DNA of 64,000 nucleotides. Origin: Drechslerella dactyloides (Eukaryota; Ascomycota; Orbiliomycetes; Orbiliales; Orbiliaceae). Shown piece by piece: positions 1 through 12,826 of the stretch (its first letter is position 1; each line of letters opens with the position of its first letter). The notes under the pieces were generated by a model that saw only the letters and a list, made by a program, of their open reading frames with translations, was not told the DNA's origin and made no database searches. The stretch spans positions 3,968,001 to 4,032,000 of the forward strand of contig JAGTWJ010000002.1 in assembly GCA_020064725.1 (NCBI GenBank), in the 5' to 3' direction. The position numbers and the translations under genes are program-made.

Positions 1-2801
1 ATGGTGTCTGTCCGCACGCAGCCTTCTCCTTCTTCCCGCTTTGCCCCATCGTTGGTGGATCTTTCTCCCGTGAGAATATTCACAACTTGTTCAGCTCGCG
101 ATACTGCATTAGTTTTCCTATATTTCACCACACTCGAGCTGACACGAGTCGGAAATTCAACAGGACGTATCCTAATTTCCTCCGTGAAATACTAGTGCCC
201 ACGAATTACTTAATCGCAAGCGCTAGTCTCCAGGATCCGTCGTGGGGTTCCCTTCTTTTGCCACGGCTAGACCCCTATCGTTCGCTCGTTTGTTCGGAGG
301 GAAGGTTACGTCTATCGGTGTGGCAGGTGAGTGGGGGCAAGCTCGAATGAGGGGTGCAGCAGCACAGCAGCGAGCTGCAGGCTAGGCCCACGGGCAGGCA
401 TACGAGACGATGCAAGGCTGGGCTAGTTGGCCGGAACCTGGGATTCCGGAGGCACGAGGGCTGGAGGTTTTCGTCTTTGTCTTGCTTTGTAGATTTCAGA
501 CATATGCGCCAGATCTGGGAGTATGATACATCACAATAATACCGGTAGATAAACTATAACTATCTGAATTCGAAGGCTATATCCCGGGCCGTCAAGCATT
601 AACTTAGAGGATGATACTATTACTTTGTGTCAGTATAGCGTTTAGCAATCTTTTGAGCAGGGGATCGATACCGAGAAGTGGACAGGACTTGTCCCGAGAC
701 CGAGAAGTACATTATATTAATAATCACGCTGACCTTTGAGATGTATCCGGTATATATACATGCAACATGCAGTCCGAATGGCCATGGCCACCCCAGAGAC
801 GACGGCCGCACATCCGTCTACCGAACCGCAAACCTCGATCCGTACAAGTACGAGCGCACACATCCCTCGCATTGACCAGCAAAGACCAATCCCCCAGTTC
901 AGCCCATAACGATATCTGCAATCATGCCATCTACATCCGTCCAGACACTCCTGCAAGCCAGAAAAACAGAGTTAGAGCAGCTAGAAAACAGCCCGATACG
1001 ACGAGCCTGCAGCCTGTCCATGCAGCCAGCTGCTGGAGCTGCAGCACTTCGCAGCTTTACGAGAGCGAGAGTCCGGTCTGGTCTCATGCAGCGGCGTCAC
1101 GTAACTGGCCACTTGGACGGTCGACGACCCACCGCATGCTAAATTTCCCTAGCGGCGAGTGTGTGGTACAGATTCGATCAAATTTCGACGCTGGTGGTAT
1201 ACCATGGCACAGCTCGCCCAGCCGTATACGTCTACAAGGTATGGATATGCCCATTGCCATTGTTGCAGGTGGTGTAGTAAACTACTCGACCCTCGAGACC
1301 GTCAGCACATGCCTCTATGTCCGTATACGTATTTGTGCGCTCACACTCACTAGCTCGACTCCAAGCTCCCTAGCTGCACTTCTGCAATATCGTCACAATC
1401 TTATACATCATGTATGTACGTATGCGCTGCCATTCATAGTAGTGCTATGCCTTACAGAACCGTCGACGCCGACGCCGACGCCGCCATTGCACTCAGGACC
1501 GAGACTTACGATCAACTGAGCAATTAATTCCTTCAGCCGGCCGGCGACACGATCCATCCGTACGCCCGTTCACTCTTTCCTTCTTTCTTTTCCTCGGTAT
1601 AGCCAGCCGTAGACGCACCGCGAGCGAGCTCCAAGCACTGTCCTGCCACTGGACAACGCACAAAGCTGTTCCGTTCGGCATAATCGACTGTTCGCGAAAC
1701 CATCCCCATCCGGCTAGCCACTCCAGCTCTTTAATGCCGAGTCGACAGCTGCAGCAACGTACGTCCTGACTCCGGCGTCTACGAGCAAAGCAAGCTAAGC
1801 TACGCAAGCTACGTGGTCAGCTAGCTAGTTAATCTTGACGTACAGTACGTGCATACATACAGTACATTACATACATGCCGTCTATTAATAATGCCCGTCA
1901 ATGGCAGATACCTGCGGAAGTAGAAATCTGCATCGGCACTCGGGTGTCGGGTACGTGAGGATATGTGTGCGTGTATGTCCGCTCGCGCTCAACATGATAC
2001 AACGAGGTCGGGATCCCGCTGTCATGTCACAGTCTTAATTAACTTGGGCCGGTATAAAGCCTAGCTTGCCTCCCCGGCCGGGATGTAGCCTGACAGCTAG
2101 TGCCCTGATGAAAAAAAATAAAATAAAAGTGCCGATTTTCATTCCAGAGAGCTCAAGCAAGCTCTCCGCCGCGGAGCTAGCTCGGTTTCGAAAATTTAAC
2201 GTTGACGCCCGGCCGGTCTGGGCCTCAACAACAAAGTGAGCAAAAAAATGAAAATCGAAAGAGCGAAATATTAAATCCCTCCTAGAGATACCGGTCGCGT
2301 GCCCCAAAATGTAGCTCTCGGGTTCGAAAACGAGGGCCGAGCGAGCGTGAAAAAGGAAAACTCGCCTGTCGTCCGAGAAATATGTCCTACATGATCAAGA
2401 TGGTATTATACATGCAAATACTCTGTGTACATCTTACAATTAACGCGCAGGCATCCATCCATGCCAATGCTAACACCCATCGAAGAATTACAAGTAGTGA
2501 GAAAGACGGAAGACAAGAAAAAAGAAACCAACCGTCCCCAATAGCAAAATTGACTCCCTCGAGAACGCCAATATGTTCAGGCCTCTTTCAAAAAACAAAA
2601 AGCTAGATTATTCAAAAAAATGATGGAAAGCGGAAGAAGAAAAATGGTTCACGGCTTCACGATCACAAAAAATATTGGCTAAAACAAACATAACCAGAGA
2701 GATCCGAGCGTGAATGAAACACGCGGTCTTGTGGACACGGTCCGACCCAGACGACGGAATTGCTAACTACTTTAGCTAGCCAGGATCCTGCCCGTCGCTG
2801 C
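1..2801. other. gene-free left flank
   Basis: I see no recognisable gene here. Short and medium open frames occur on both strands, the longest being about 250 codons at 767-1519 on the plus strand. They overlap one another, match no family I know, and show no coherent exon pattern. A short GCC-GAC triplet run lies near 1465-1483. The segment from about 2100 to 2700 is A-rich on the plus strand and probably includes the 3' untranslated region of the minus-strand SEC15 gene that ends at 2802. Confidence 0.6.
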
Positions 2802-5800
2802 TCAGTTGCCTCTAAACCTCGAGAAGCCGCCGGAAAGCAATCCACGCGGGGCTTCGGGAACATCTGGGGTGTGCAGCTTATTCTGACTCTCCTCCGCCAG
2901 CCGTAACCTATCCAGGAAAGACAAAAAAGAACTTATTAGCAAAAGTTGCACTGGGCACCTGACTTGGTCATGTTGACGACGGTGCCATCGTAGGAGGGTA
3001 TAGTAGGTAGCCAAATAACGGGTCCGATCACAGATAACTTCGATGATATGGAGGGGTGGGCGGTTCGAATAAGGATAACGCAAACTTACTTCTCGAGCAA
3101 GACTGGCCCGTTCAGCGGATTCACATTAGTGTAATGTCTCATCCTAATGCTAATGTCGTAGAACTCTTCCGGGTTCCCGCTCTTGAGCAGATTGACTGTC
3201 TCACGCAGCTCGTCGAACAAGCCTGGCAGCAGTACACCGTCGCTCTCCAACGATTTTACGAACGCCTCGAGGTAGGCTATGTCGATATCCATGTTGGCCA
3301 CCGCGATCTTATTGATCATTTTGATGTGTTCGGATAGGGGCAGTTTCTGGCGAGTACCGCTCGGAGCGATTAGCATTTTCCGCACCTTGTCTCCCGTATT
3401 TTCTTTTTGCTTTTCAAAGACAATGTGGCCGGCGTGACTGGCTGATGGGAGGGGGAAAGGTAGGGTGTGATACAAGGCGAGATGTAGCCATGCATGTCTC
3501 GATACAAAGGGCAAAAAGGAAAAAGGAATGGTGCGCGGGTCAGGGAGGGCCGGAGGGCGAAGGAGGGGCCTGCAATAATAACTCACCAGGATCTCCGAAG
3601 CGAGGTGGCTCAGAGCGTCAAAGTAAACCAATCCCTTGATGTCGTTGGGGAGACCGAGGAGGATAGTCTCCATGACATCCGTGAGAAACCTGGTCATCGC
3701 CAGAAGATACGGACTGGCTTGATCCTGTTTCTTGGTGGGCATCCTGCGGAGGTGAGAAGAAACATGGCAAATCAGCGTCGGTTTGGGTCAAGCTGATATC
3801 GACCGGAAGGGGGATACCAGTCCCGCGAATGAGCGGTAGACATACCAGTTGTACTCGGCACTTTCCAGCAAATCATCGAGTTTCGAGTTGACCAGCTCGA
3901 AAATACGCTTCTCCGCCGTCTTTTTCTCGCTCCGGAATATTTCCAGAGCCTCCAGCTGGACGGGGCCGGTGTGAGCTGACGCGCTCACGTCCCTCAATAG
4001 GAGCTGCAGCTCCGAGCAGGCGTTCTCAAAGTGTTCCAGATTGATCAAGATTTGGACAATCTGACTGAGGTACTTGGAGCTTAGACGTTCGTGCAGCGTC
4101 TTGCACACCTGTTCCTTCAACATTTCATCCAGCGACTATACAGTTGTCAAAAGCAGAACGAACCAATCGTGGATCGAGTTAGTCTTATCCAACCAATAGA
4201 CGAATACATGATGCGGGTCTCAGAGCCTTTCTGGTCTAGCCGGGAGAAAATTTGCAAACTGGTTCAACTTACCACTCTGAGGGTATCGTCGATCATATGT
4301 GGGTGGTGGAAGTACTCTCGGGAAAAGAAGTAGTACTTGTTGATGAAGCTACGCAGGTCAATGCAGCACAATGGGTACATTTGCGAGAATGGTAGGACAG
4401 TGGGGTATCTAGCGATCAACGAATCAGCCTTTGTGGAAGGGTCGGGAAGGGACGGGGGTGCTGTCCACTCACTGGATCTCTTCTGGATTCCTGTCATCCT
4501 TGAACCAGCTGACGCTGACGACCTTCGCGTATTCCTCGGTATCGGTGATAGCCATGGGCATATAGTCATCACTTTGGACGATCTGAACACCAAAGGAATG
4601 TATTAGGCATGGTCCGTTACACAAGTGATTCATTTTTGGTCTCCTGGGTTTCATCGGGTTTTGTCGGAGCTCGACCTCCACCGCCCATGTTGTATTTCAC
4701 AGCATACGCGTGTTGGGTGGACACGTACCTCGACAAAATCTCGAGAAAATTGTCTTTTTAGGAGCTGAGAATACTTTTCAAACAGTTTCACTAGAAAGCT
4801 GTCCAGTATGTCCACTGGGTAACTCCAAGTCTGGAATGCGGTGGTTAGCGATCCAGTTATCGGATGAAACGTGGGAGGATACGGGAGGCCAGCTCACATC
4901 CATCGTCTGGATGAACAACGCGAGTATTGCTTTGATCTTAAGGATCGTATCGGGGTTCTGGACTTCTGCCATAGCCGGGTTTATGATGCTTATGGTCTTT
5001 GTGCACATTGAAATCCACAACTCTTCGACCTAGATGAATAAAAAAAAAGCATTCGTTTAGCAGATGTCATCATGTCAACCGCTGCCCGGAGGACTCACCT
5101 CGGTAGCAGATCGGAAGTTTTGCGTCCGCCTCATGGTTGCCCTTTCGATGATTGCGTATCCGGCTATCTCTTCGAGGACCTGAGCGAGGCCAGAAATGTC
5201 GTCCTCTCGGAAGGAAACCGACGATGGAAGCAGCAGCTCCTTCTGCTTTCTCCGGACATCGCTGTATTCAAGCCTGAATTCGTCACGTAGCTCAAGAGCC
5301 TCATGAATATGGATGCACTCGTGCAGAGGCGTAAAGTCAATCATCACGTTCTCGTTATTTAGCACATCGAATTCCTCCCTCTCGTCTAGAACGAGCTCGA
5401 CGGCAGAGTTCAGCTTGAAGAGCTCAAAGTACTGTGACTTTTCCGCTCGCTCCTTTTGGCGCTCACGTCGAAGCTCGGTCTGGTCGAAAGCGACCTGTCC
5501 GAGCAGCTTTGAGGTTTCACGGACTTGGAAGAGCCAGTTCCTCAGGTCCACCATCACGGCCTCCTTGATCATGGATCTCATGCCGGGAATCGACGTTTGG
5601 ATGATCTTTGCAACCTCGAAGTGCATAACTTCCTTCAGGTGGATGTTGTGGAGCTCATCCAAAGTACGGAGCGCGGTGTAGTGCTTCTTCTCATAGAGGA
5701 GTTCATGGACTCTGTTGGCCGCTGCGAGGACCTCAAGAGAGCTCTGCAGCGCCTGGTTTGCCTCATCGATGTTCTGTCGCGTGCCTGTCGAGTCGACCAG

Positions 5801-6479
5801 GGCCTTCTTCTTTGCCGCGAGGTTTTCGGTCGACTTTTGGATGGTCTGGTTGAGCTTTAGGATTTCGGAGGTGAGTCTCATGGACTCCTCGCGCACGTTG
5901 AGCACCTGCTCGACCGATTGAACGAACGGCTGATGATTCTCGTTGCACATCTGCTCGATCTCCAGCTCCTTATCGCCGGCGAATCGCTCTAGGGCCATCA
6001 TCAAGCCGTCCTCTCGCTGCTGGACACAGGCATCCTTGATCGCGGGAATGAGGAGGTCAAAGTACTCGGTATCGGTGGACGACAGCATGCACTAGATTGC
6101 ATCGCGGGTGTTAGCTGCAGCCTCTTCTCGATATCTCTCGGGCGCGCGACCCTCTCCCGAACAAGCGAAGCAGGATGCGACGGCGAGTAGGTACCTGTCG
6201 GATGACCTGGGTGAGGTGCGCATCCTCGAGCGGGTCGTCGAGGGTAACCATGTTGGGATTGAGCGGGAGTCGGAATATCGAATAGCTCTTCGGTCGGGTA
6301 TCGGTGGACTTTGGCGACGGTGTTCTGGACTGGCGGATGAGGGCGGCGACAGCTGGGCGGCCCCTGTCTGAAGATGTCGTCGTCGTGGACACGGGCCTCG
6401 CGGGGCCAGGGAACAGGGATAGCCTCCGCTGTCTGTCCGGCGCGGGCTCCTGCTCGAAGGAGAAGCTGGCGTTGAACAT
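2802..6479 (-). CDS. SEC15: exocyst complex subunit Sec15
   Basis: Sec15 is the exocyst subunit that binds the Rab GTPase Sec4 on secretory vesicles and helps tether them at sites of polarised growth. Ten coding exons are read: 6479-6195, 6091-5099, 5029-4898, 4830-4729, 4582-4473, 4408-4273, 4135-3846, 3743-3587, 3409-3090 and 2907-2802, giving 876 aa. After a Ser/Pro-rich N-terminal extension of about 95 residues comes the Sec15 start region (TDTEYFDLLIPAIKDA), then a coiled coil at about 150-225. Other family hallmarks are SYPVDILDSFLVKLFEKY and NMDIDIAYLEAF near residue 775. The ATG at 6479 is the first in frame. The start of exon 9 is uncertain (3409 or 3385, both in frame). The last intron, 182 nt, was chosen because it joins LLEK to a plausible C-terminal tail. 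Identity is firm; the last two junctions are less so. Confidence 0.9.
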
Positions 6480-7762
6480 CTTTGCGGCCGTCTGATTCGC
6501 GGGCTGCCGGCTTGGCGGGCGGATGCAACGTCAACGCAACACCACAGCACGATCTCGTATACACCTCTGGTGATGGATGAGTGCAGGATATTGGACGCGA
6601 TGGTAGTAGGTGTGTACTAGTAATCGGTAGACGTCGAGATCGTGGGCGATATCGGACGGTGGAGAGGCGTACGTGGACGTAATATCTTATCAGCCATCCA
6701 CAGATCCTTTATGAATCGTGCAGGCTCTCAAGGTAACCAAGAGGCCGTGCATAGCGTCCGCGGATCAGGCAAGCTTAAGCCCGTCCCGCTGCTCGACTTG
6801 CATCATCAGGCAACGTGGTGGTTCGAAAACGTCCGCATCGATTACGTACCGCTAGCGACCACGCGTGAAGCGAGGCATTCTATTTATATGTGAGCCCGCA
6901 CGATATTCAGCACGGGCAAGCGGACAGAAACCGCCAATTTCCGTCGCCATGGCCGCATTCTGAAGCCTGCAGCTGGGCGGTGTGGGCGCCCGGCTGGCTG
7001 TCCGATCGTTTGCCCCGCGCCGGCACGCGCCATTTTAAAAGCCGGCGCTGGCTGTTACACACCGTCCAGAGACGCCCGGCCAACACAATGCCGCGTGGTA
7101 TTTCGAGGGGGGGTTCTTGAGGTCATTCACGATGTCGTTGTCATCATCGCCATTGTGGTATCCATTAAGGCATTGAAGGGGGCGGTCACCAGAGGAATGC
7201 TCTAGGGCATTCATGAATAGGCGTCGACAGCTTTCCCGTTTGGGCCATTAGCCCTAAACCGCCGAGCGTGCGGTGAAGCCAGTCCCAGCTGCTGCCCGCC
7301 GCAACTCTCAACACCACAGCCATTGACGCGACACGGCATCACCAACAGGCTATTGATGGCCTGTCTGGCATGCAAACATCGCAGATGAGCTATAGAATAA
7401 ACATCATGATGGTCTATGGAAGGGCATCATCGAGTGCCAGGTCCTATAGAAGCCAGCGAGTCGTGTGTGTGGAGTGGCGGCTCCAAATGGTGATGCTGTT
7501 GCTGGCATCGTCGGCCACAAAAAAAAAAATTCGTCGACGGCCTCACCGCTGTTATTTTGCGCCCGTCGCTGCAAAAAAAGTATAAATTCACAACCTCAAG
7601 ATATTTTTCTCCTTCTCTTCTTCTTTTTCCTCCTTCACCACAATCACTAGATACCGCTTAGCTCCGATCGTAAAAGACTTCACCGTTCCCTCTACCGAAC
7701 AAGATTTCGCATCAACGATCCCCTTTCTCTGCTCCTCGAGATTCTTTCTCAATCCTTTCCCA
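6480..7762. promoter_or_regulatory. divergent intergenic region SEC15 / MEI2-like
   Basis: This 1.28-kb stretch lies between two divergent start codons and must hold both promoters and 5' leaders. A pyrimidine-rich stretch (CTTCTCTTCTTCTTTTTCC) at about 7611-7632 lies just upstream of the MEI2-like ATG, as is common in fungal core promoters. I see no gene in it. Confidence 0.5.
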
Positions 7763-10700
7763 ATGACTTCTCAGAACGATAAAACCGCGGCCGAGGTCCT
7801 CGCGACCAAGAAACAATCAAAGCAAGGTATGTAAAAAAGTCCCATCTCCAGCGACACCGTAATCTCCCAGCGCTCATACCATATCAAGTCTCCTTTGCTT
7901 CCGACGTAGCCATGTCGGACAAGGGGAAGGCTCCGGCCAAAGAAGAATCCGAACCGACCGAGACCAAGAACATTAGGTAAGTACCACAAACCCAATGCCC
8001 ACCCCGAAAAGAGTCCCTCGAGTACATCCGAGTCTCCCTCCATATTCTTCCCGTAAGTTCCCCGGCCAGTTTCTCACACTCCTCGTCACCCTAGTGGTTC
8101 TACTCGCCCCCCGAAAACTTTCATTCCTCCTTCCACAATCCCCGAAGATGATGAGAACGGAGAGTCGTCGTCAATGGCACTCGTTCTCCATGATGGATCT
8201 TCGGGTTCGGATGAGACTCCTCCAGAGGAAGAGAACGAGAGTACCTTTCCAGCGTACCCGTTCCCAGAGATTTCCAGCAACTACACTTTACTCGACCAAA
8301 TCCACATGTCCGCATACGATGAACAAGCTACCAAGCCGGCTATGGACAACAACGGACGACTACGTGAATATTATTTCGAACCGAAATGGGGACAGACAGG
8401 TATAGTCGCTCCATCCCGCCATCTGAAGGCCCGAGTCCCCAAGGATGTTCCAATTGGCAATCTCAAGAAAATCTTTGAAGTATGTATATTCCCGTCCATT
8501 AAAAAATTTTTTAATTGGCTCAGCAGCTCACTATTCTTCTCAGGAGTACGGAGAACTCAATGGTCTGTATGCTCACAAGCATCAGACCGATGGCGTTCTC
8601 TACATGTCGTACTTCGACCTTCGCGCTTCCCTCAAGTGCTATGCGAAGCTCGGAGAACGCTACGGACTAAAATACTGTGCTCGATCTATTCTCGAAAACG
8701 TAAGTCATATCCCCGAGAAAATATCCCCTTCAATTTCCGAATATAGTTTACAGACTGCTGACAACCGAACAGCTCCAAGGTCACGACGCCGTTTACCCGG
8801 TCATGCAAGAGGGTACGGTTCACATCGACATCTTGAGCAATACCAAAGAGGACAAAGACTGCGAGGCCCAGATCCTCACAGATGTCATGCATCTCGTTGG
8901 TCCCATCATTGCTATCACGTCTCCAGTTTTCACGACCCATTCTCCGGAATACACCGTTGAGTTTGCAGATGTTCGTGACGCAAAGGCCGCCATTGAGCTT
9001 TTTCGAAGTCATCTAATCCGAGTAAGTAATATATGCACATATCTCCCATAGATCAGAATTCAGCTGACGGAAATCGATACAGGGCCTCCATATTGTGTGC
9101 CGCTACTCCGACATTGAACGCCACCGCTGGGTGGTCGCCGACCAGATGATTGAGATCCACGAGCACGAGAACATCTGCCGTGTCAGCGCTACTAACGCTC
9201 AGCTCATCAGCGACCAGCGTCGTGAGGAGAAGCGCCGCAACCTTCGTGAGCGTCGTTGCAGCGAGCTCGAAGAAGGTGGCTGCTGCACCCCTCATAACAA
9301 GCACTGCAACCCCAATCAATCGAACAAGAATCTCCACATGCAATTGGCACGTTTCAACGAGCGCGGGAATCAAAAGGATCATACCCCGAACAAAATCTCT
9401 AATGAGAACATTGTTGATCTGGCTACGATCAAGGCCGGGAAAGATCCTCGCATGACTCTTATGGTTCGAAATATCCCGAATAAGGTATGTTAAGAACTTC
9501 ATCCTCATCATGAATCTTCACAGGCACGAGCTGACATGGCCGGTAATGTACAGCTTGGTCAGGAGACTGTCCTTTCCTGGCTCGACGAAACCAGTTTCCG
9601 CTCCTACGACTTCGCCTACTTGCGCATCGGTAAGTTTCCACATCAATATAGTACATCTATACTTCAAATTGCTGATATAGTATTTCTTCCATAGATTTTT
9701 CCAATGGCTGGTAAGTAACCTTAACAATCACGGGGCTCTGATCTCGAAATTTCAATCTTTCCCGTTTCCCCTCGGAGTATGCTGACGTGAAGCATTTAGT
9801 AACATGGGTTACTGCTTTGTCAACTTCCTCACGCTCAATGCCATGGTTCATTTTCTTGAGCAGCGTGTCGGTGCTTCTTGGTAAGTAAATCATACGATCT
9901 CATCTCAGATATTCCCCCCGCAGCCGTACTGACAACAGCCCAGGCAACACTATAATTCCGACAAGCGTGTCACTTGTCTGTATGCCGGTAAGTCTAGAAT
10001 AGCCCATTCATTCATAAACATCGGTTTCTCGCATAACTAACGTTTTCCCGCACAGATATGCAAGGCAAAGCGACCTGCATCGCCCGTTTCCGTAACTCTA
10101 GCGTGATGGACCAGGTCCGATCCTGTCGCCCATTGGTATGTTCCTAATCTTCTTCTGCAGTTTGGTTCTATGATATCTAACATCACATCCAGGCGTTCCA
10201 CTCTGATGGTCCGGACATTGGCCTTGAGATGGAATTTCCAGCTCGTAAGTCTCATATATCTCCTCGCTTCCTATTTCTTCATTTGCTGACCATCTGTTCA
10301 GCCGACAACTTGGGTCAGAAACTCAGAAGTGTCACCTCAGCTGCCGCCAATGGTAAGTCAATCCCGCGTTCTCTAAGCTTCATACGTTGAACAGCTAATT
10401 GATATCCTCTATAGGCTTGTATCGCAAGGGCCGTAACAACTACAATAACAAGGGCCGCAACAATGGTAAATTCAACAACGGCAACAACTCGAACAACGGC
10501 CACAACGGCAATCAGGGTAACAATGGACGCGGCAACGGGGGCTGGCAGAACCAGGCTCAGAATGGCCAGCGCGGCTTCAACAACCAGTGGCAGAACCACA
10601 ACAAGAATAACCAGCGCGACATGAGTGGAAACTGGCAGAACCAGCCAAATAATGCACCGCGCGGTTTGATCACGAATGGTAACAACAATGGACCCCGCCT

Positions 10701-11784
10701 TATGATCACGGACGGCACCGAAAATGGGAACAACAAGAACCATCAGACACTCACGGCTCCCATCGTTGCTCCCAAGACTGAGGTTGCGATCACATCCACG
10801 GAAAACAGAATCGAACCGGTTCAGAACACCAACATGGTTGTCGGACCAGTTCAGAACACCAACATGATCGTCGGACCGGTCCAAGCTATGGTTCCATTCA
10901 CTCCTTACCACAATCCTGCCCCATTTGCCATTCCACAACCCGTCATGTTTGGGACCCCGCAGCATGCTCCATTTGCCGTCCCACAGCCTGTTCTACCCAC
11001 TGTTGCACCGCCCGTCCACGGTTTCTACGGCGCTCCAGGGCCCTTCACTCAGGAACCGCTTCTCTTCCAGGGAGGTGTTACACCGGCGCCGCGCATTCCC
11101 CTGTGGATTCCGCATCAACAACCTGGCTTCCAACCCCAACAACCTGTCTTACCCACCATTCAACCTGTCTTCGCGACTCCAAGACCGGTTGTCACCATTC
11201 GGAAGCCTGATCCAGTCCCCGCTCCGGCCCCCAAAGCTACCAAGGCGGTCGTCATCCAAGCACCCGTTGTTGAGAAACCCGTTGTCCAAGCACCTGCCAT
11301 TGTCCGAAAGTCCACTCCGTTCGCTGCTTCCGTTCACGTCACCGAGGAAGGCAGTCCGGTCCGTTCGCCCTCTCCATTCATGGACGGGCATCAAATCATG
11401 GACGAGATCGATGGTGAGTTTCACGACTTCATCTCGGAGTGGAAGGCGAACAGATCTCGAGAGGAGCCTCTCAACACTCCATTGATTCACGGTAAGGTTA
11501 TTCCGGCAACTCCCATGACTCGTGCTGGAAAGTCCGTCGAATCAGTTGAGACGACTCCGGATTCGGATGAGGAGCCGACTTTCCATCAGTGGTTGAGAGC
11601 CAGCCGCAACGCTAAGAACCAGCGGCAAAACTCCATTCAAGTCGGAGGTAGCGTCGCGGGTGCTGTTCAGGAAATCATCAGCACTCCGACCAAACTCAGG
11701 ACTAACAGGGGTCTGGATCTCGGTAACTATACCCCGCGGGGTCAGTTTCGCTCACCATTCGCGAATCCGATGAACGGCCATTGA
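7763..11784 (+). CDS. Mei2-like RNA-binding protein
   Basis: Fourteen coding exons are read: 7763-7826, 7910-7976, 8095-8479, 8544-8699, 8773-9021, 9083-9484, 9554-9629, 9695-9710, 9800-9880, 9944-9987, 10056-10135, 10193-10244, 10302-10352 and 10415-11784. All junction phases agree and give 1030 aa. An N-terminal RRM-like fold lies at about 158-215 and a second at about 234-318. The diagnostic Mei2 C-terminal RRM starts near residue 430 with TLMVRNIPNK and continues through SYDFAYLRIDFSNGCNMGYC and a VNF motif. An Asn/Gly-rich low-complexity tract (about 575-660), a Pro/Val-rich part and a short tail follow. In fission yeast Mei2 promotes meiosis by binding RNA; Mei2-like proteins elsewhere also act in RNA-level developmental control. 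The role here is inferred from the family. The 16-nt exon 9695-9710 lies inside the key RRM. Confidence 0.9.
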
Positions 11785-12826
11785 GTATAATACCTCGATT
11801 GCGGACGAGTTTCATTCGGTACTCTCTAGTTTTCATGCTCTGATGGGTAGTTTGAACGATCGTTTCATGTTTTCATGGTTTATTTCCTTTGTTGAATACG
11901 GGTAAACTACGGATGAGTCCCATTTATGGGGGATTTGTCATGGCACAAATGTTTTTTTTTCTGTACTTTTATTTCTTTTCTATCGGCGGCGAATCATGGG
12001 AAAAGTGTCTTTCTGTCTTCGTTCTGTGTTTCTCTGGTCTACTTTTTTCTCTGATATTCTTCCCAGGCGGAACAGGTTATCTTCTGTACTGGGACTTTCT
12101 GTTTTCAAAATTCTTCATGTCGTCAAGTGTCTTTTTGCCGCGAGGCGTAGCGCATACGAAGGGGCGATAGAGTCGTCGCGAGTCTGCTTGCTGCGCTTCG
12201 GATACTTTTCTGACTGAAGTCCCTTTCCATATTTCCATCCTGTATCAGCTTATAGATATCGGATATTTCTTTTACTATATCCTTCTCCGTAATTGTCCAC
12301 GTCCACTGTTCTTGCTTTCTGTTCTGACTTTGATCAATAATCTCCTTCTCCTCACGTCACGAAGATGGTAAAGTTGCTCTGCCCGCGTACACGTATCTGC
12401 TTACACCTTCTCTTACTATTCTCTCGGGATTGGCCATTTGGATTCACGATTGGGTTCTTGCAATTGATCGATTCGATTTGTCTTGACTCACGGGGAACAA
12501 TTGGCCGTTCCGGATTACGACTTCTCTTTTACTTGTCCACTTCATATGTGCATAGCGGCGGCGTCTACGGTTTGTGGTGGATACTTGTGTACTCTAGAGA
12601 CGTAGTTACACTATCAATGAAAATGAAAATGACAAATGACTAAATCAGCCCCTCATGCACTTCAAGGCTTTCGTGAATGAGCTTACCTATATGCCGGCTA
12701 AAGCTGGTCTCACGAACTATACTTTCCGGTGACCCGACGTAAACATCAAACACAAAATCCAATGTCTGTTTCGGAAAATAACACACTCGCTCGCTTGAAT
12801 TCCCTCCACGGCGAATTGAAATAAAG
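11785..12826. other. intergenic, MEI2-like 3' end to ureF
   Basis: The stretch is T-rich on the plus strand, especially from about 11880 to 12330, as expected for the 3' untranslated region of the MEI2-like gene, followed by the ureF promoter. Only short, unconvincing open frames occur. Confidence 0.5.

Noticed and set aside
767..1519. 250-codon open frame on the plus strand
   Set aside because: No recognisable domain, biased Ser/Thr/Pro/Arg composition, overlapping frames on both strands and no splice context. Treated as chance.
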